64,000 bases of DNA from Aurelia coerulea (Eukaryota > Cnidaria > Scyphozoa > Semaeostomeae > Ulmaridae): positions 15,646,501-15,710,500 of the forward strand of contig CM076944.1 in the NCBI GenBank assembly GCA_039566865.1, given 5' to 3'. Position numbers and translations under genes: made by a program. Positions 32,994-45,181 of this stretch are shown in pieces (position 1 is the first letter of the stretch; every line of letters begins with the position of its first letter). Below the pieces are notes generated by a model. That model saw only the letters and a list, made by a program, of their open reading frames with translations, did no database searches and was not told where the DNA came from.

Positions 32994-35900
32994 ATGAGTC
33001 TGTTTTCAGTCTCATATTGGAACATTGGAGGGCTGAACTCCTCTCTTTTTGGTAATAAACTTAACACTTTAGACTTTATAGATAATGCTAACTCTGACAT
33101 TAACATAGTTTCTGAGACATGGGGGTGCAACCCAAATTTTGATATATTACCAGGATATACTATGGTTAAGATAGATCCAAACAAGCATGATAATACCTCA
33201 AGAGGCCGTGCCTCTGGAGGAATTGCTGTCTTGCACAAATCAAATTTGAAAATTAACATTCTGAAAAAACATACAAACTACTTATGGTTCCAGGTTTTTA
33301 ACTATCATATCTGTGCTACATATTTCCCCCCCTGTAGCTCAAAGTACTTTGATGAAAATCTCTTTGAAGATCTTGGTAATGATATTGCTAATTTTTCTGG
33401 AAGCAATGCCCAAGTTCTCATTATGGGAGATTTTAATGCCAGGACATCTACTCTTGATGATTTTATTCAAAATGCAGACAGTCATTTCACAAATACAGGA
33501 TTCTTGTCCTCAGAAATCACCACATCACGAAATAATTGTGATGGTGAAGTGAACAGTAGTGGTCACGCTCTCTTGGATTTATGCAAGTCCCACAATTTAA
33601 GAATAATAAATGGCAGGAAAATTGGAGATACTTTTGGAAATCTTACCAGCTTTAACATCAGCGGCGGATGTAGTACCGTTGACTATGCTATGATCTCTGA
33701 CCATTCATTCAACAAAGTTGATTCTTTCATTGTTAAACCACCCAAAGCTATCAGTGATCATAGCCAAATAGTTGTTTGGCTCCCAGCAGAATGTAAGCCA
33801 CAACACTCCAATTCATCAAAGTATAAATGGAATAAGATTTCAGCAAAATTTAGATGGTTGAGTAACAGTAATACGAAATTCACACATGCATTACAGTCAA
33901 CCGAAATAAAGAAAAAAATTGATAATTTCATCTCATCCCCATATGGAACAAGCGACAGAGACATGGAATATGCTAACAATGATTTTACTGACATCCTAAT
34001 TAGTACAGCAAAGTTATGTCTCCCCCAAACATCTCGTAAAAGAGCAAAGAAAGCATCTAAAAGTTCGACAAAAATGGTTTGATAAAGAAGTGAATTCATA
34101 TACAAAAACTTTCAGGAACTTGTGCAAGTACAAGAAAAAGCAATTTTGGGCTGACAAAATTGATCAATTAAATAAGACAGAAAACTCAGACTTTTGGGAC
34201 CTGTGGAGAGAATTTGATGAAAATCACAGGCAAGGGTCTGCTATAAACATACAAGATGGGTCCGTTTGGGAAAACTTTTACAGCAACTTATTTAACGATA
34301 ATACAACCAAAGATATAACCTATCCCCCTGTTGCTACCCATACTACGAGAAGGAATTTTCCTAACCAAATGCTCAATGAAAAATTTTCACAAAAGGAATT
34401 ACAAAGAGTAGTAAAGAAGCTAAAAAATGGTAAAGCATCTGGCACGGACAAAATCTCAAACGAAATGATCAAGACCAGCTTCCCATACATGCAACAGGCC
34501 TACTTGAAATTATTCAATATGATTTTAAGCGCTCAATGTATTCCTAGTATCTGGTGCAAAAGTATCATAACCCCAATCCACAAAGCAGGGAGCAAAAATG
34601 ATCCTGAAAATTTCAGACCAATATGCGTAACCAGTTGCCTCTCCAAGTTATTCTGCTTGATACTAAATGAAAGACTTACCCTCTTTATCAACAAATATGA
34701 AATCATGAATCTTAACCAAATTGGTTTCAAAGAAAAATGCAGGACGGCCGATCACCTTTTTACATTAAAAACTCTTATTAATAAGCATGTTCATAATACG
34801 AGAAACGGAAAAATTTATGCATGCTTCGTTGATTTTAGAAAAGCTTTCGACTCAGTTTGGCACAAGGGTTTGTTCCTCAAGCTCGAAAATCTAAATATAA
34901 GCGGAAATTTTTTAGAAATAATCAAAGACATCTATTCCAAAACTACATGTTCCGTTAAGGTAAACGATAAAATGACTCAATTTTTCAGCTACTCAAAGGG
35001 CGTCAGACAAGGTTGCCCCTTAAGCCCGACTCTTTTCAACCTTTATATAAATGACCTCATCAACGAGGTCGAGGAAATCAACCCTTCCCCCCTACACCTA
35101 CATCATGATACTAACGTAAGCTGTCTTCTCTATGCTGACGATCTTATTTTGATGTCAAGAACCCAGCAAGGACTCCAAAAAATGCTCGATAGGCTAACCG
35201 ATTTCTGTGCTACATGGAATCTTTCGGTGAATACGAAGAAAACAAAATGCATTACCTTTCAGAAAAAAAGTAGGCTAAACAGAAAAGATTCTTTTTATGT
35301 GAACAAAAATAAGATAGACAACGTCACTCAATACAGTTATTTAGGAATGGCCATAAACGCGGCGGGTTCCTTCCATATTGCCATCGAAACACTTAGTGGA
35401 AAAGCCAGGAGAGCCATTTATGCCCTAAACGGCAGGTACCAAATAAAACGACTCCCAATTAAGGCTGCACTTAAATTGTTTGACTCTGTGATATCTCCTA
35501 TCCTCCTCTATTGCTGTGAGGTTTGGGGAGCATTTCATTATACAGACTACGACAGGTGGGACAACAATATCATAGAAAAAATACACCTATCTTTCTGCAA
35601 ACATCTACTTGGGGTAAACAGGTCAACTACAAATATTCTGGTTCGTGGTGAATTAGGCCGCTTCCCTTTAAAAAACACGATAGACAGCAGATGTATCTCT
35701 TTTCTGCGACACATAGAGCAATCTCCGCAAAATAGTCTGGTGCATCTATCCTTACTTGCAAACAAGGACCTACCCTCTTATCTCAACTTTAAAACTCACA
35801 TTGATAACATAAAAATTTTTACAAATACACCTAACATTCTTGAAATGAATAAGAATAAGGTTTAAATTAGCCTACAAACGTCATACAAAAAATTATGGAA

Positions 35901-36360
35901 GTCACAACTTCAGTGCTCCAAAAAGGGGAAATTCCTACGTGATATGGACAAAGAATTTAAATGCGAACCATATCTCCTATTACATGATTATAATTTCAGG
36001 CAAGAACGAGTTTTTACAGCAAAATTGCGCACAAGTGACCACGTTCTGGCAGTTAAATCCGGTAGACGAACCACACCAAAGATTAAATTTGAAAATAGAT
36101 TGTGTAAACTTTGCAGTGCAGGAATTGTTGAAGATGAAATGCACTTTATCTCAGAATGCCCCCTTTACAACCACTCCAGAAGAGATTTCTTAGAAAAGTG
36201 TTACAACTTATTCCCAAATATAAGGCTTCTGAACATGAATGACAAGTTTAGATTTCTTTTCTCCATCCCAGAACCGGTTGTCATGAAAGAAATAATTTCG
36301 TATTTATATAACCTGTCAAAAATTCGATCGGAAAAGCTAATTGTTGCACCCCCTTTGTAA
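32994..36360 (+). pseudogene. LINE-B ORF2: APE endonuclease and RT, one frameshift, one stop
   Basis: The endonuclease (32994-34082) has the expected residues: SYWNIGGLN, IVSETWG, IMGDFNARTS and AISDHSQIVVW. A +1 shift near 34055 separates it from the RT frame (34090-35865). The RT has ITPIHKAGSKNDPENFRPI, CFVDFRKAFDSVWHKGL, GVRQGCPLSPTLFNLYIND and the catalytic CLLYADDLILMS. A TAA at 35863 interrupts the frame; reading continues in the same frame to 36360 with a Cys/His block LCKLCSAGIVEDEMHFISEC. All catalytic motifs are kept, so inactivation looks recent. Confidence 0.9.
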
Positions 36361-36478
36361 ATTAGTTACCTTTAACAGTATTTGATTTGTTTCTATTATG
36401 CTCGTTTTGTTTTGTTACTCTTCTTAAACTTTGTTAGTAGGTTTTTACCTTTATATACATGTATGTTTAGAAGATTTA

Positions 36479-36500
36479 TAAAAAAAAAAAAAAAAAAAAA
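36479..36500 (+). repeat. LINE-B poly(A) tail
   Basis: An uninterrupted run of about 20 A ends the element. Confidence 0.88.
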
Positions 36501-37050
36501 AGATTGCGCGGAAGAACGGTGGTCACATGGGGATTAGCGTTGTTGTTGCTGCACGTAGCTGTGCAGGAGCAAGAAAGCTCCACTCTGATTGGTCAAAATT
36601 ATCTACGCAGTCCGCATGCGCTCCCAAAGGATGGCTGCTGATTGGGGAAGTCGGTATTGTTTTTAAACAAAAGAATCTGAAGTTCATCTCTCCAACAAAA
36701 AAGTAGATTTTCGAAGATTCCCGACCACTGGGAATCGGTCCATTGTCTTCAGTACTTGGCCAAATGCACAGGTTGGAAGTTGCAGATTACTTGGACGAGA
36801 GCTGAAGTTAATCAAACATTTTAAAAGGCTCCAAAAACGATGAATAGATATCGTGGTGATTGTCACAAAATACGAAGAATTCAAGGATTTAATGTTTTGG
36901 AAGATGCTCCAAAACTGGCCGCAGCCTTTTCACCATCATCTCTGAAATCCTTCTCCAAGATCTGAGCAACATTTTGAGCCAGGTGAGCTATTCGGAAAAA
37001 TAGGGCATCATACTTCAATTTTTCGTCGAAGTACCGGTGATCTTCACATG
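36501..37050. other. unassigned flank
   Basis: No gene or repeat family was recognised between the LINE-B poly(A) and the hAT element. Confidence 0.45.
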
Positions 37051-37058
37051 GTTATCGG

Positions 37059-38674
37059 CAGTGGCGGAAATTCAGCTTTTTGAGTGGGGGGGCAAGCTGT
37101 AATTTTTCCGAGTCGGAGGAAATGCTTTTGTTCTCAGGCATTTCGCTGGAAGACTTAGACTTGACATAAATAGGGTCCTTAAATGTGCTAAGGTCATTGT
37201 ATATCAGATTTCAAAACTATTTATATTCAGCAGTTGATAGAAAAAGGCAAGAATGTATTATGAACGTACTGTCGGCAGGCCCAATAGCTACGAGGACGGG
37301 GGCGAAGCCCCCAGGAAAATTTTTGAGGACACTCCCTCTATTTTTGCTTAAAATGCCTTTCATGACCCTATGTTTTCCAGTACTGAATTGGGATTTTGAC
37401 AATGTTGTAACATTTTTTTCAGAGTAGCATCCCCAGGAAATTTTTTGGGTAAACATCTAGTTTACTTGGGCTTAGGAGAGCACTTGGATCCATTGTTTGC
37501 CAGTGCCAAATTAGAATATTTGAATAACCAGTTCGCAAAACAGTTTTGCGTGAAGAACCTCTCCTTCAGGTTTTGCCTGCCCCCACCCCCAACATGGAAA
37601 CTTTGAAAATTCGCTGAAAGGTTGTGTTAATGTCGCGTCCAGGAAAATTTTGGAGAACTCCAACCTTTACATTGGCTTAGAATGCGTATCCCAAAGCTCC
37701 AACATCTCGCGGAGGTACTGTTACTCTCTAACTGACCTATACCCAAGAACTTTCTTCTCGTTTATGAAATAAATGAAAGTGAATAAAAACTTTAGAATGT
37801 GCTTTTTGAGCTTGTGCATTTCGTTTGCTTTTTCCAGTGGCGTGGCCACGGGGGGGTATGGGGGGGGGGCAATTGCCCTCCCACTTTTGTGGAAAGATGG
37901 TCCTCGAGATTCCTCTAAAACCGAAGAGAAAATAGCTGGGTATAGGTTGGGTAAGAATTTTCCGAGAAATTTCAAGCCTTCCATTTTAGCACTGGCAAGC
38001 ATGATATTGGGAGACGCATTCTAAGCCAAAGTAAAGGATCCTTCTTCAAAAATTTTCCTCGTGCTTTAATTCATAGGATAACTGTCACAAAACGATCAAA
38101 ATTTTCTTGTCGCTAAGGCAAGCATAATATTGGGAGATGCATTTTAAGCCAAAGTAAAGGATCTTTCTTCAAAAATTTTCCTCGTGCTTTGATTCATAGG
38201 ATAACTGTCACAAAACGATCAAAGTGTTCCCAAATTTTCTTGTCGCTAAAGGTAAGCATGATATTGGGAGATGCATTTTAAGCCAAAGTAAAGGATTTTT
38301 CTTCAAAAAATGTCCTTGTGCTCTGATTCATAGGATAACTGTCACAAAACGATGAAGTTTTCCTTGTCGCTAAAGGTAAGCATGATATCGGGAGATGCAT
38401 TCCAAGCCAAAGTAAAGGGCGTGGCCCCAAAAATTTTCCTGGGGGCTTCGCCCCCAGACCCCCTCATTCTAATACCCCCCACTTAATTTACCCTGGCCAC
38501 GCCGCTGGCTTTTTCTATATAAAAACTCGTCCAGTCCTTGACGTTGACTCGTTTCTTCATCACAGTTTCAATCCCACCTACGGAATGACCGACTTTTAAG
38601 AAAATTTCCGAGTCTTATCGAATTGGGGGGGGGGGGCAATTGCCCCTCCAACTCCCCCATAATTTCCGCCACTG
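37059..38674. mobile_element. hAT-type non-autonomous element, outer
   Basis: The ends CAGTGGCGGAAATTC and AATTTCCGCCACTG are inverted and flanked by a perfect 8-bp duplication GTTATCGG (37051-37058, 38675-38682). CAGTGGCG ends with 8-bp targets are typical of hAT. No transposase was seen. A second hAT element (37835-38507) is nested inside. Part of the interior (near 37265-37440) carries GGGGGCGAAGCCCCCAGGAAAA, a word shared with the inner family. Confidence 0.9.
37835..38507. mobile_element. hAT-type non-autonomous element, nested, with ~120-bp internal repeats
   Basis: The ends CAGTGGCGTGGCCACGG and GGCCACGCCGCTG are flanked by a perfect 8-bp duplication GCTTTTTC (37827-37834, 38508-38515). 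The interior has about four copies of a 121-132 bp unit containing GCATGATATTGGGAGATGCATT, AGCCAAAGTAAAGGAT, AAAATTTTCCTCGTGCT and GATAACTGTCACAAAACGAT. A related copy lies at 60655-61185. Confidence 0.92.
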
Positions 38675-38682
38675 GTTATCGG

Positions 38683-39045
38683 CCTAAGTATTTTGGTCTG
38701 CCAAAGTAAACCCTCCTAGTGCTCAAAATCCTTGAAATGAACAAGCAGTCAAATTATTTTTGAAGAGATAGATACTTTGCTCTTTATCTCATTGTATTGC
38801 AAGCCTATTTGACTCGTCTGAGCCTCACAAGCCAAGAAATTTCAAGGTTAATAGGTTTTGGTACAAAAATAGTGAGGAACAATTGATCAACTTTCTATGT
38901 AATTTGCAAAAGATCTGGCCGCAGCCTTTTCATAAAACTTTTTGTATCGATCGAAACTTTATTTGGCTGTCAGAAAATTGTATCTGTACTGCCGGGAAAA
39001 TAGGGGATGACATCGTAAAAATTAGATATCTACGTATTGGTTTTA
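38683..39045. other. unassigned
   Basis: No gene or repeat family was recognised. Confidence 0.4.
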
Positions 39046-39046
39046 A

Positions 39047-39648
39047 TAGGGATAAGAATGAAATTTTATATCCCAGTTAATTCGCGGAAGATGCTGCGAG
39101 CGTTTGCTTATAAAAGGTGTCCCACAACCTTGATTATGATTCATTTTGTTTATGACATGGGTAACTACAAGTATCACTCAATTATCAGCAGATTGTCTTA
39201 TTCACTTTTGTAATAATTTAGCACGCTGCATGCATTGCGTCTTGTTGTTTTTTGCAAACGAAAACTGTTTTCAGCAATCAGTCTTTGTGTTCGGTGTGAT
39301 TCGTAAATTTGTTCGTTGTTACATGCGTAAAAAACACGTATCACCCAATTCCCAGAAGATTGTTTATTAATTTTTTGAATTATTTGGAACACTGCTTGCC
39401 TCGCATTTGGCTGGTTTTCAAAAGAACACTCTTATTAGCAGCGTAGAAATAGGTTGACCAACAAAGCAGTCAATCTTTCGTAGTATGCGTTTCATAGACA
39501 ATAGATTTGGAAATCTTTCGATTTGGTTTTCGCATTCAGTTTAAAAGCCAAAATTGTGACAAGTTGCCTTCGCTTTTGGACATAGAAGGCAAAGCAGAAA
39601 GGCGTGGTAAAGATCTGGCATTTCGTAAGGTTTTGCGATTTCTTTCAC
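39047..39648. repeat. unknown ~600-bp repeat U, copy 1
   Basis: This is co-linear with 46486-47083 at high identity. It starts AATAGGGATAAGAATGAAATTT and ends GGTTTTGCGATTTCTTTCAC. Neither copy has an intact common ORF or obvious inverted ends. The family is unknown. Confidence 0.85.
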
Positions 39649-39752
39649 AAGACTACGGTGAGACCTGTCCTGTTTTTTCTATCTCTAACGGCCTGAAGCA
39701 ATGTCTGTTAATTCCAGTAGAACGTTTTAGCACACTATGATTGGGAAAACGT

Positions 39753-40058
39753 CCCGGGGGGGGGAATACTTTCCGGGTACCGTTTTCGCCTCTTTTCTCT
39801 AACGCCAGGTATCAAAAGAAGGCAATTTTTCTAAAGCCGGTTGTCAAACGTGTTATTTCATTGTTTTTCGACGAAGTTTTACGTTTAGGAGTATGCTTTT
39901 CGCCGATTTTTACGTTTTGGGATATACTTTTCGCCGATTTTTTCTAAAGCCGGCTATTATTTCGAGGGAAAATTTCTAAAGCCGGGTGAAAAATTTTTTT
40001 CTTGGAGTGCACCCCACCCCGTACAATTGAAAGTCAAGTACCCCCCCCCCCCCCCGGG
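39753..40058. mobile_element. hAT-like MITE with G9/C14 ends
   Basis: The ends CCCGGGGGGGGGAATACTTT and AGTACCC..CCCGGG are inverted. Flanks GAAAACGT and GGAAACGT form an 8-bp duplication with one mismatch. The interior has three TTTCTAAAGCCGG words. It is related in its ends to the element at 60292-61470. Confidence 0.78.
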
Positions 40059-40066
40059 GGAAACGT

Positions 40067-41060
40067 GGCTTTAGGATCCAAGACTTCCATGATGTGTATT
40101 CGATATGGCCTAAGCCACACGCAATTTATGCAATCAAAAGACTTAGCATTTAGCCTACAAATTCTTATTTCAGGTAAACCAGCACCCAGTGTTTCTTCAA
40201 ACCGCTCCTTTGATTTGAATTGCATTTCAATTGGTCATGTCTTCGTCAATTTGCCTACTAAGGGTGCTCAGCCTTGCTTGCTTTCAACCAGCTCATACTA
40301 GCCTCTTCAGTTTACTACAATTTCTTATTATCCCAGAATTTTTTCTCTGACCAGTCTGTTTCCGGTGTTTTTGTAGTATGTTCCAGGCTATATTAATGTT
40401 ATATTCATTTGATATGTGAACAGGCTCGAAAAGTCGCGTTTTTTGGCACCTCAGCTACTTCTATGATGCTAAGATCATTTATTTATCATTTGGTCGTTTA
40501 ATTGTTAAAGAACCACATGCAACATATTTTTGCATGTTCCAGGCTACCTCTATTTTGTTGATTTACTTGCCAACGTGGATCTTTTGGGATCGTTTTGCTC
40601 CTGTTTGTTTTAGCTGAAGAAATAGTCATTGGAATGCAATAAACTATGAGGTGTCATCAACAAAGTTTCGATAAAGTACTTTTTTCCAAACAACATTGAC
40701 ATGGGGGAAAGGGGGGCCAAAAAAACTCATTTTTTCAGGGTGGCTCAACAATTTTGTAATTGATTGTCTGAAAATGTAGTACCTTTAAGGCGTCATAACT
40801 TTAAGGTCTTTCTTTCAAATACTTTCAAATTAACAAGGCTGGCAATAATTGCATAAAGGCAGTCCTCTAATTTTTTTGAATTTTTGAACGCTAGTGCGGC
40901 CTCGCAGCGTCCCTTAGAAATTATGCTCATTTTGGCTATTTTTACACCATTGGCCTAGTTGGTTACATCTCTTAATAAGCAGCTGAGGCGATGGCACATT
41001 TTTTTTCTTTATTCATTTAAAAACAACAACTATTTACAAAAACAACAAGGCTAATTAACT
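40067..41060. other. unassigned intergenic sequence
   Basis: No gene was seen. Frames near 40002-40301 on both strands have no motif. Confidence 0.4.
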
Positions 41061-41061
41061 A

Positions 41062-41335
41062 CGTGCCATCCATAGTGGGAAAGGACTTACAGTCAGCGAG
41101 TTCCCACTATGTATGGCACTTACAATTTAAATCTAAATCGTTCCAAGAATAGTCGTAAGAGAGGGACAGCCCAAGAGCACACAATTCGCCATTGTGATTG
41201 GCATGGCGCTTTAAGGTATGACGAGCAACATGAACAACTCAGAGATTCTTCTGAGGTCCAGGCTCGAGGAATCTATCAAGAGTTAGGAATTTAGTGCCTC
41301 CAGGCCGTCTCTCTCTTACGACTATATTCCAACAA
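41062..41335. repeat. two hairpin-forming inverted repeats
   Basis: GTGCCATCCATAGTGGGAA pairs with TTCCCACTATGTATGGCAC at 41062-41117 (one mismatch). GAATAGTCGTAAGAGAGGG (about 41148-41166) pairs with CTCTCTCTTACGACTATATTC (about 41310-41330). The enclosed 61-codon frame has no known domain. They could be an unclassified small element. Confidence 0.5.
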
Positions 41336-41339
41336 AAGA

Positions 41340-41950
41340 GGAAAAAGCAAAATTAACAGAAGTACACACAGACACAGACATACGACAAGAACACTACAGG
41401 CGTTGGCACATGACAAGATATTTACTGTTATTGCATTAGTAGAATTCGAATCAACGGTTTGAATTACTAACTTATATTTTTTAAATTAAAATGGCGAAGC
41501 AGCACAACTTCCCATTTTCTGCGTGCTTTTCAAAAAAATTGGGTAATTCATAGGAATCTGCCTGTTTTTTTTTCCATAAAGATTGATGCATGGGGAAACG
41601 ATAATTCGAAGTTGGAAAATTTATTATGTTAAACATGGCAATATACACGTTTAAATACATACTCTTTTAAACAGATAACGTGTCTACCATTACTTCCCTC
41701 TGCCTGAAGACTTGTAGGCCTGCAGCCGTCCTAAATTTACCATTGCTACGCCTCGCATTTAAAGAAGGAATTTAATTTCCAAACGACTTTACAACATCTA
41801 TAGTCTCTGTTAGTTGTATCTTCGAGTTATAAAACATATCGTTCTACAATTACCTCCATAATCGACAAAATATATCCCATATTGTTGTATTTAGAAGGGA
41901 ATTTATGCACTTGAGTGAGCGCGGGAAATTTGAAAATTCGACAGTTCGAC
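41340..41950. other. unassigned A+T-rich sequence
   Basis: No gene or repeat family was recognised. Confidence 0.4.
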
Positions 41951-41956
41951 TTCAAA

Positions 41957-42250
41957 ATGGCAGCAAGTTCACCACAGCGCACCATCTTTCTCCTCACGTA
42001 CAGTCAAGGTGACTTAGACAAGTTTCCTAGTCGTCAAAGTTTTCCAGATGTTGTGGTTGAGTGTTTTGCAGTAAGGATTATCCGCATTTCAATGTGGGAA
42101 ACTTCACTTGAACGGCATAAGAATGGGGGTCTTCATTACCATCGGTATTACTTTCATACGATGACAACTCGCTGCCCTGTGTTTACGGAGAAACACAGGC
42201 CTTTGTCTAAATTCTTTCATTGCCGTCATGATCGAGAAATTTCACCTTAA
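41957..42250 (+). pseudogene. possible HUH Rep-like N-terminal fragment
   Basis: The frame from the ATG at 41957 encodes about 97 residues. FLLTYSQGDLDKFP resembles the LTY-type motif I of rolling-circle (CRESS-type) Rep endonucleases. GGLHYH, preceded by LERHKNG, resembles the HUH motif II region. Motif III (YxxK) and the helicase part are absent; the frame ends 22 residues after a Lys/His-rich stretch. If correct, it is an integrated, degraded Rep-like sequence or a host/transposon gene of that fold. The assignment rests on two short motifs and is tentative. Confidence 0.4.
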
Positions 42251-42259
42251 AACATATGA

Positions 42260-43585
42260 CAACTGAGAAAATTGTTTAACCTTGTTTGTTCGGTTCGCAA
42301 AGTAATGTTGCTACCAGTACCAGTATTTGTCATGCTGCTTGAGGGAGTGACAATAACGGCTCCATGCTTTATTGGCCAATATTCCTCTATTCTTTAAATG
42401 CCAAATGAATGAAAAGGGTATATTTTTCCCCTTTGAAACCAGCATTAGTTCTTTTGGAACCACTTATAAACGATAACAAACTTGTTCAAGAGGTCAAATC
42501 ACTAAATGATAGACTGAGTGAGTGATCTTGAACATTGCTCGCCAACAATTCTCACTTTTTAAAGTTTCTTGTGCGTCCAAGAAAGTTGACGAACAAATAA
42601 ACAGAGCCACCCAAGATGTAGCAAAAGCCCGTGTGTACACATAGGCTAGCTTTTTACTCAAAAATTCGACACTGATTAGATGCAAAATGACTAAAACTTT
42701 AACAATTCTCACTTTTATAGCTACAAAAAAGGATTTTAGAAATATTTTGAAGGTACTAAAAACGAGCAATGTTGGTAAATTGGTTCCATTTCAACTCACC
42801 GCGGAGATTTTTAATTTTTATTGGTCTGCAATGAGAGTGTCTGCTCATACTCACAAGATAATATGCGTTTTGCGCAAAGTCTTTTTCGTTTTTCTTCGCT
42901 AGAAACAAGGAATACAAACGAGCAATGTTGGTGAGCATTGTAGTGAGCCTTGTGGCGAGCACTGATGACGTAATTCACCATGAACACACACGAAACAGAT
43001 GGCAATGTTACAGTTGTATGTCGTTTATAATTGTAAATAGAACATTTTATTCAATTGTATCACTCAAACATATAGAATATCATCACTATAAAATTCTGTT
43101 GTAAAAATGACGTTAAAATCCTATTCTTCTGAAAGATCTCGTGCACTTTTTTGGAAGAGTGATACACCCCTCACCAAAGTTTTTCAACTTCACTAAACTC
43201 AAAGGGGGCATGTTAGATATCCCTAATGTGGCTGTTTCCATGCATAATATATCAACATCATAACATGTTGGTTTTTCTCTTAGTCCAGAATCTATTCAGC
43301 TTACAGGAAATTTGGCAAAAGTTATAATTCTGTAAGAATTCGATTTCCCCTTGATTTCCCTACCTGTGCCCGTTTCCTCTTCTGCAAGGTTAAAACATGG
43401 AATACCGAATAAAGGAACAATCAAGATCCAGCCCCCAATGATCAATTTAACTGTTACATGCATAAGAGAGTAGCAAAACTTCATCTACCAATTCTTTTCG
43501 CCGGCTTTACCAGAGATAACAAATGTCATCTGAGAAGTGTAATTCTTTCCCCATTTAATGCGTGCAGTTGATAACTTATAGTTAT
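42260..43585. other. unassigned; locally repeated words
   Basis: ACGAGCAATGTTGG occurs at about 42762 and 42919, and the related inverse CATTGCTCGCCAACA at about 42534. ACAATTCTCACTTTT occurs at about 42546 and 42702. They may mark a decayed foldback element. No gene was seen. Confidence 0.4.
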
Positions 43586-43590
43586 TTCTA

Positions 43591-44630
43591 GAGTAGCGTC
43601 GCCCATTATGGCCGGTCGCCCATTATGGCCGGCTAGCAAGAGAAATTAAATTTCAGGGGACTGACGACTGGTAATAAAATTGCAATTGCGCGGAAAATCT
43701 TCGATTACATCTGTTTTATCACGATTTGACCTTCACTGAAGTTTCAGTTCATTTGCATTGAAACCCGACGAGATGGTCTGTGCATATCTCTAACTGATTC
43801 TTTCGAGTATTGCAAATTTCAGGATTCTATTTACATTCATTCCTTCTTTTTCGTTCGCTCGGCACCTTGAGGTTTGAAACTTTTCAAATATACTTTGATT
43901 TTTCAGAAGTCCTGTCTCTTGAGAGGAAATCTACAATGAAACCAAAGCAAAGTGACTTCTGATTCAGATTTAAGGTTATGAAGTCTCAGTGCTGCTAATT
44001 GCTATTTTCGTCGCCCATTATGCCCATCAGAGTTTACCAGAGAAGTTTTCAATCGCTTCAAAATATTAGAATGCAACATTTATTTAAAAAAAACACCAAT
44101 TTGGGTTAAAATCTTACTTACTGACTTGGAAAATCATCGAAACCCAAAAAAACGCAGCATTGTATTGATTATATCAAGTCTATTTTCATTTTAGAAACTA
44201 TGCCAAAACTCATCCATCCAATCACAAGAGATAAGGCAGGATTTAGAACAACTCGAAGCATGTATTTCAATTGCCAAAACTCGAAGTTTAGGTTAATTCT
44301 TATTGATATTTTTGGGTTTAAAGTGCCAAATGATAAACAAAGAACAGTAATCAAAACTGTTTTTCTTATTAAAACTTTTTACCGGAAAGTATTGTTCATT
44401 GTTTCTCCTGCGGCCATAATGGGCGACGCTAGATGAAGACGACGTTTTTACCCCCTTCTTTAAAATCTTCTAAAATCAGTGTAAAGAGTTTACGAAAAAA
44501 TCAATACTCTGTGATCTTTTTCTCCATTAGTTGGTGATATAATCTGGCTATTTGGTTTTTTCATTAATTGCTCTTTTTGGATCTAACTCAGAACTTCGCG
44601 ACGACATGGGCATAATGGGCGACACCACTC
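43591..44630. mobile_element. TA-target MITE with GAGTRGYGTCGCCCATTATG ends
   Basis: The ends GAGTAGCGTCGCCCATTATG and CATAATGGGCGACACCACTC are inverted and flanked by TA (43589-43590, 44631-44632). The CGCCCATTATGGCCGG word is doubled at the left end and occurs inverted again at about 44410-44428, so the element holds multiple copies of its own end. There is no transposase. Confidence 0.85.
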
Positions 44631-44778
44631 TAGTAATATGAACTTATTCTTTTAAATGGTGTTATCTCCTTGAGAAAAGGTATAATTGCTGCCACTCCAA
44701 CAAACTTGATTGAGAGTAATTGCTTGATAAGGCAGCAAAAGAAATAGCAATCAAGAAGGAAAAGATGTCTAGGAATTA

Positions 44779-44930
44779 AGTATTCCATGGAATATCAAGT
44801 AAGAATTCCATGGAATATCAATTAGTATTCCATGGAATATCAATTGGTATTCCATGGAATATCAATTAGTATTCTATGGAATTCCAGTACTCCAGTATTC
44901 CATGTCGTTCCAGTATTCTACATTCCATGT
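44779..44930. repeat. minisatellite with ATTCCATGGAAT palindromic core
   Basis: A unit of about 27 bp, GTATTCCATGGAATATCAATT, repeats about five times and then decays into ATTCCAGTACTCC words. Each unit carries a perfect 12-bp palindrome. Confidence 0.9.
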
Positions 44931-44931
44931 T

Positions 44932-45180
44932 TTCAAGATAGCCTATTTGATATGATGTACACAATATTATATCTTGTACTTATCCGTAAAGTAAGTATGT
45001 GTAAACATAAGAGATAAGGCCGGTTCAACCGAAAAGAACATGCATAACTATCAACTGCCTCATGGCACGGATTACATAAGAATACTAGAATATATAGTGT
45101 CCATAGGGAGTCCATAACACACAGTACAACTGCTACTGGCGGGAACAATGGAAAAGAGGCGGGAAACAAAGCATGATTGG
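44932..45180. other. unassigned
   Basis: Nothing was recognised between the minisatellite and the T/G tract. Confidence 0.4.
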
Positions 45181-45181
45181 A

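Larger units (their letters stand above)
30594..36500 (+). mobile_element. LINE-B, nearly full-length non-LTR retrotransposon
   Basis: ORF1 (30594-32942), a broken ORF2 (32994-36360), a short 3' UTR and a poly(A) tract at about 36479-36500 form one element. With an intact ORF1, only two visible ORF2 lesions and a long clean poly(A), it is the youngest-looking LINE here. The upstream boundary and target duplication were not found. The clade is unassigned; its GVRQGCPLSPTLFNLYINDL RT motif differs from the LINE-A family. Confidence 0.85.

Noticed and set aside
37059..38674. Long terminal repeats of an LTR retrotransposon
   Set aside because: The repeated ends are inverted (CAGTGGCG/CGCCACTG) with 8-bp duplications and there is no gag/pol; this is a hAT element.
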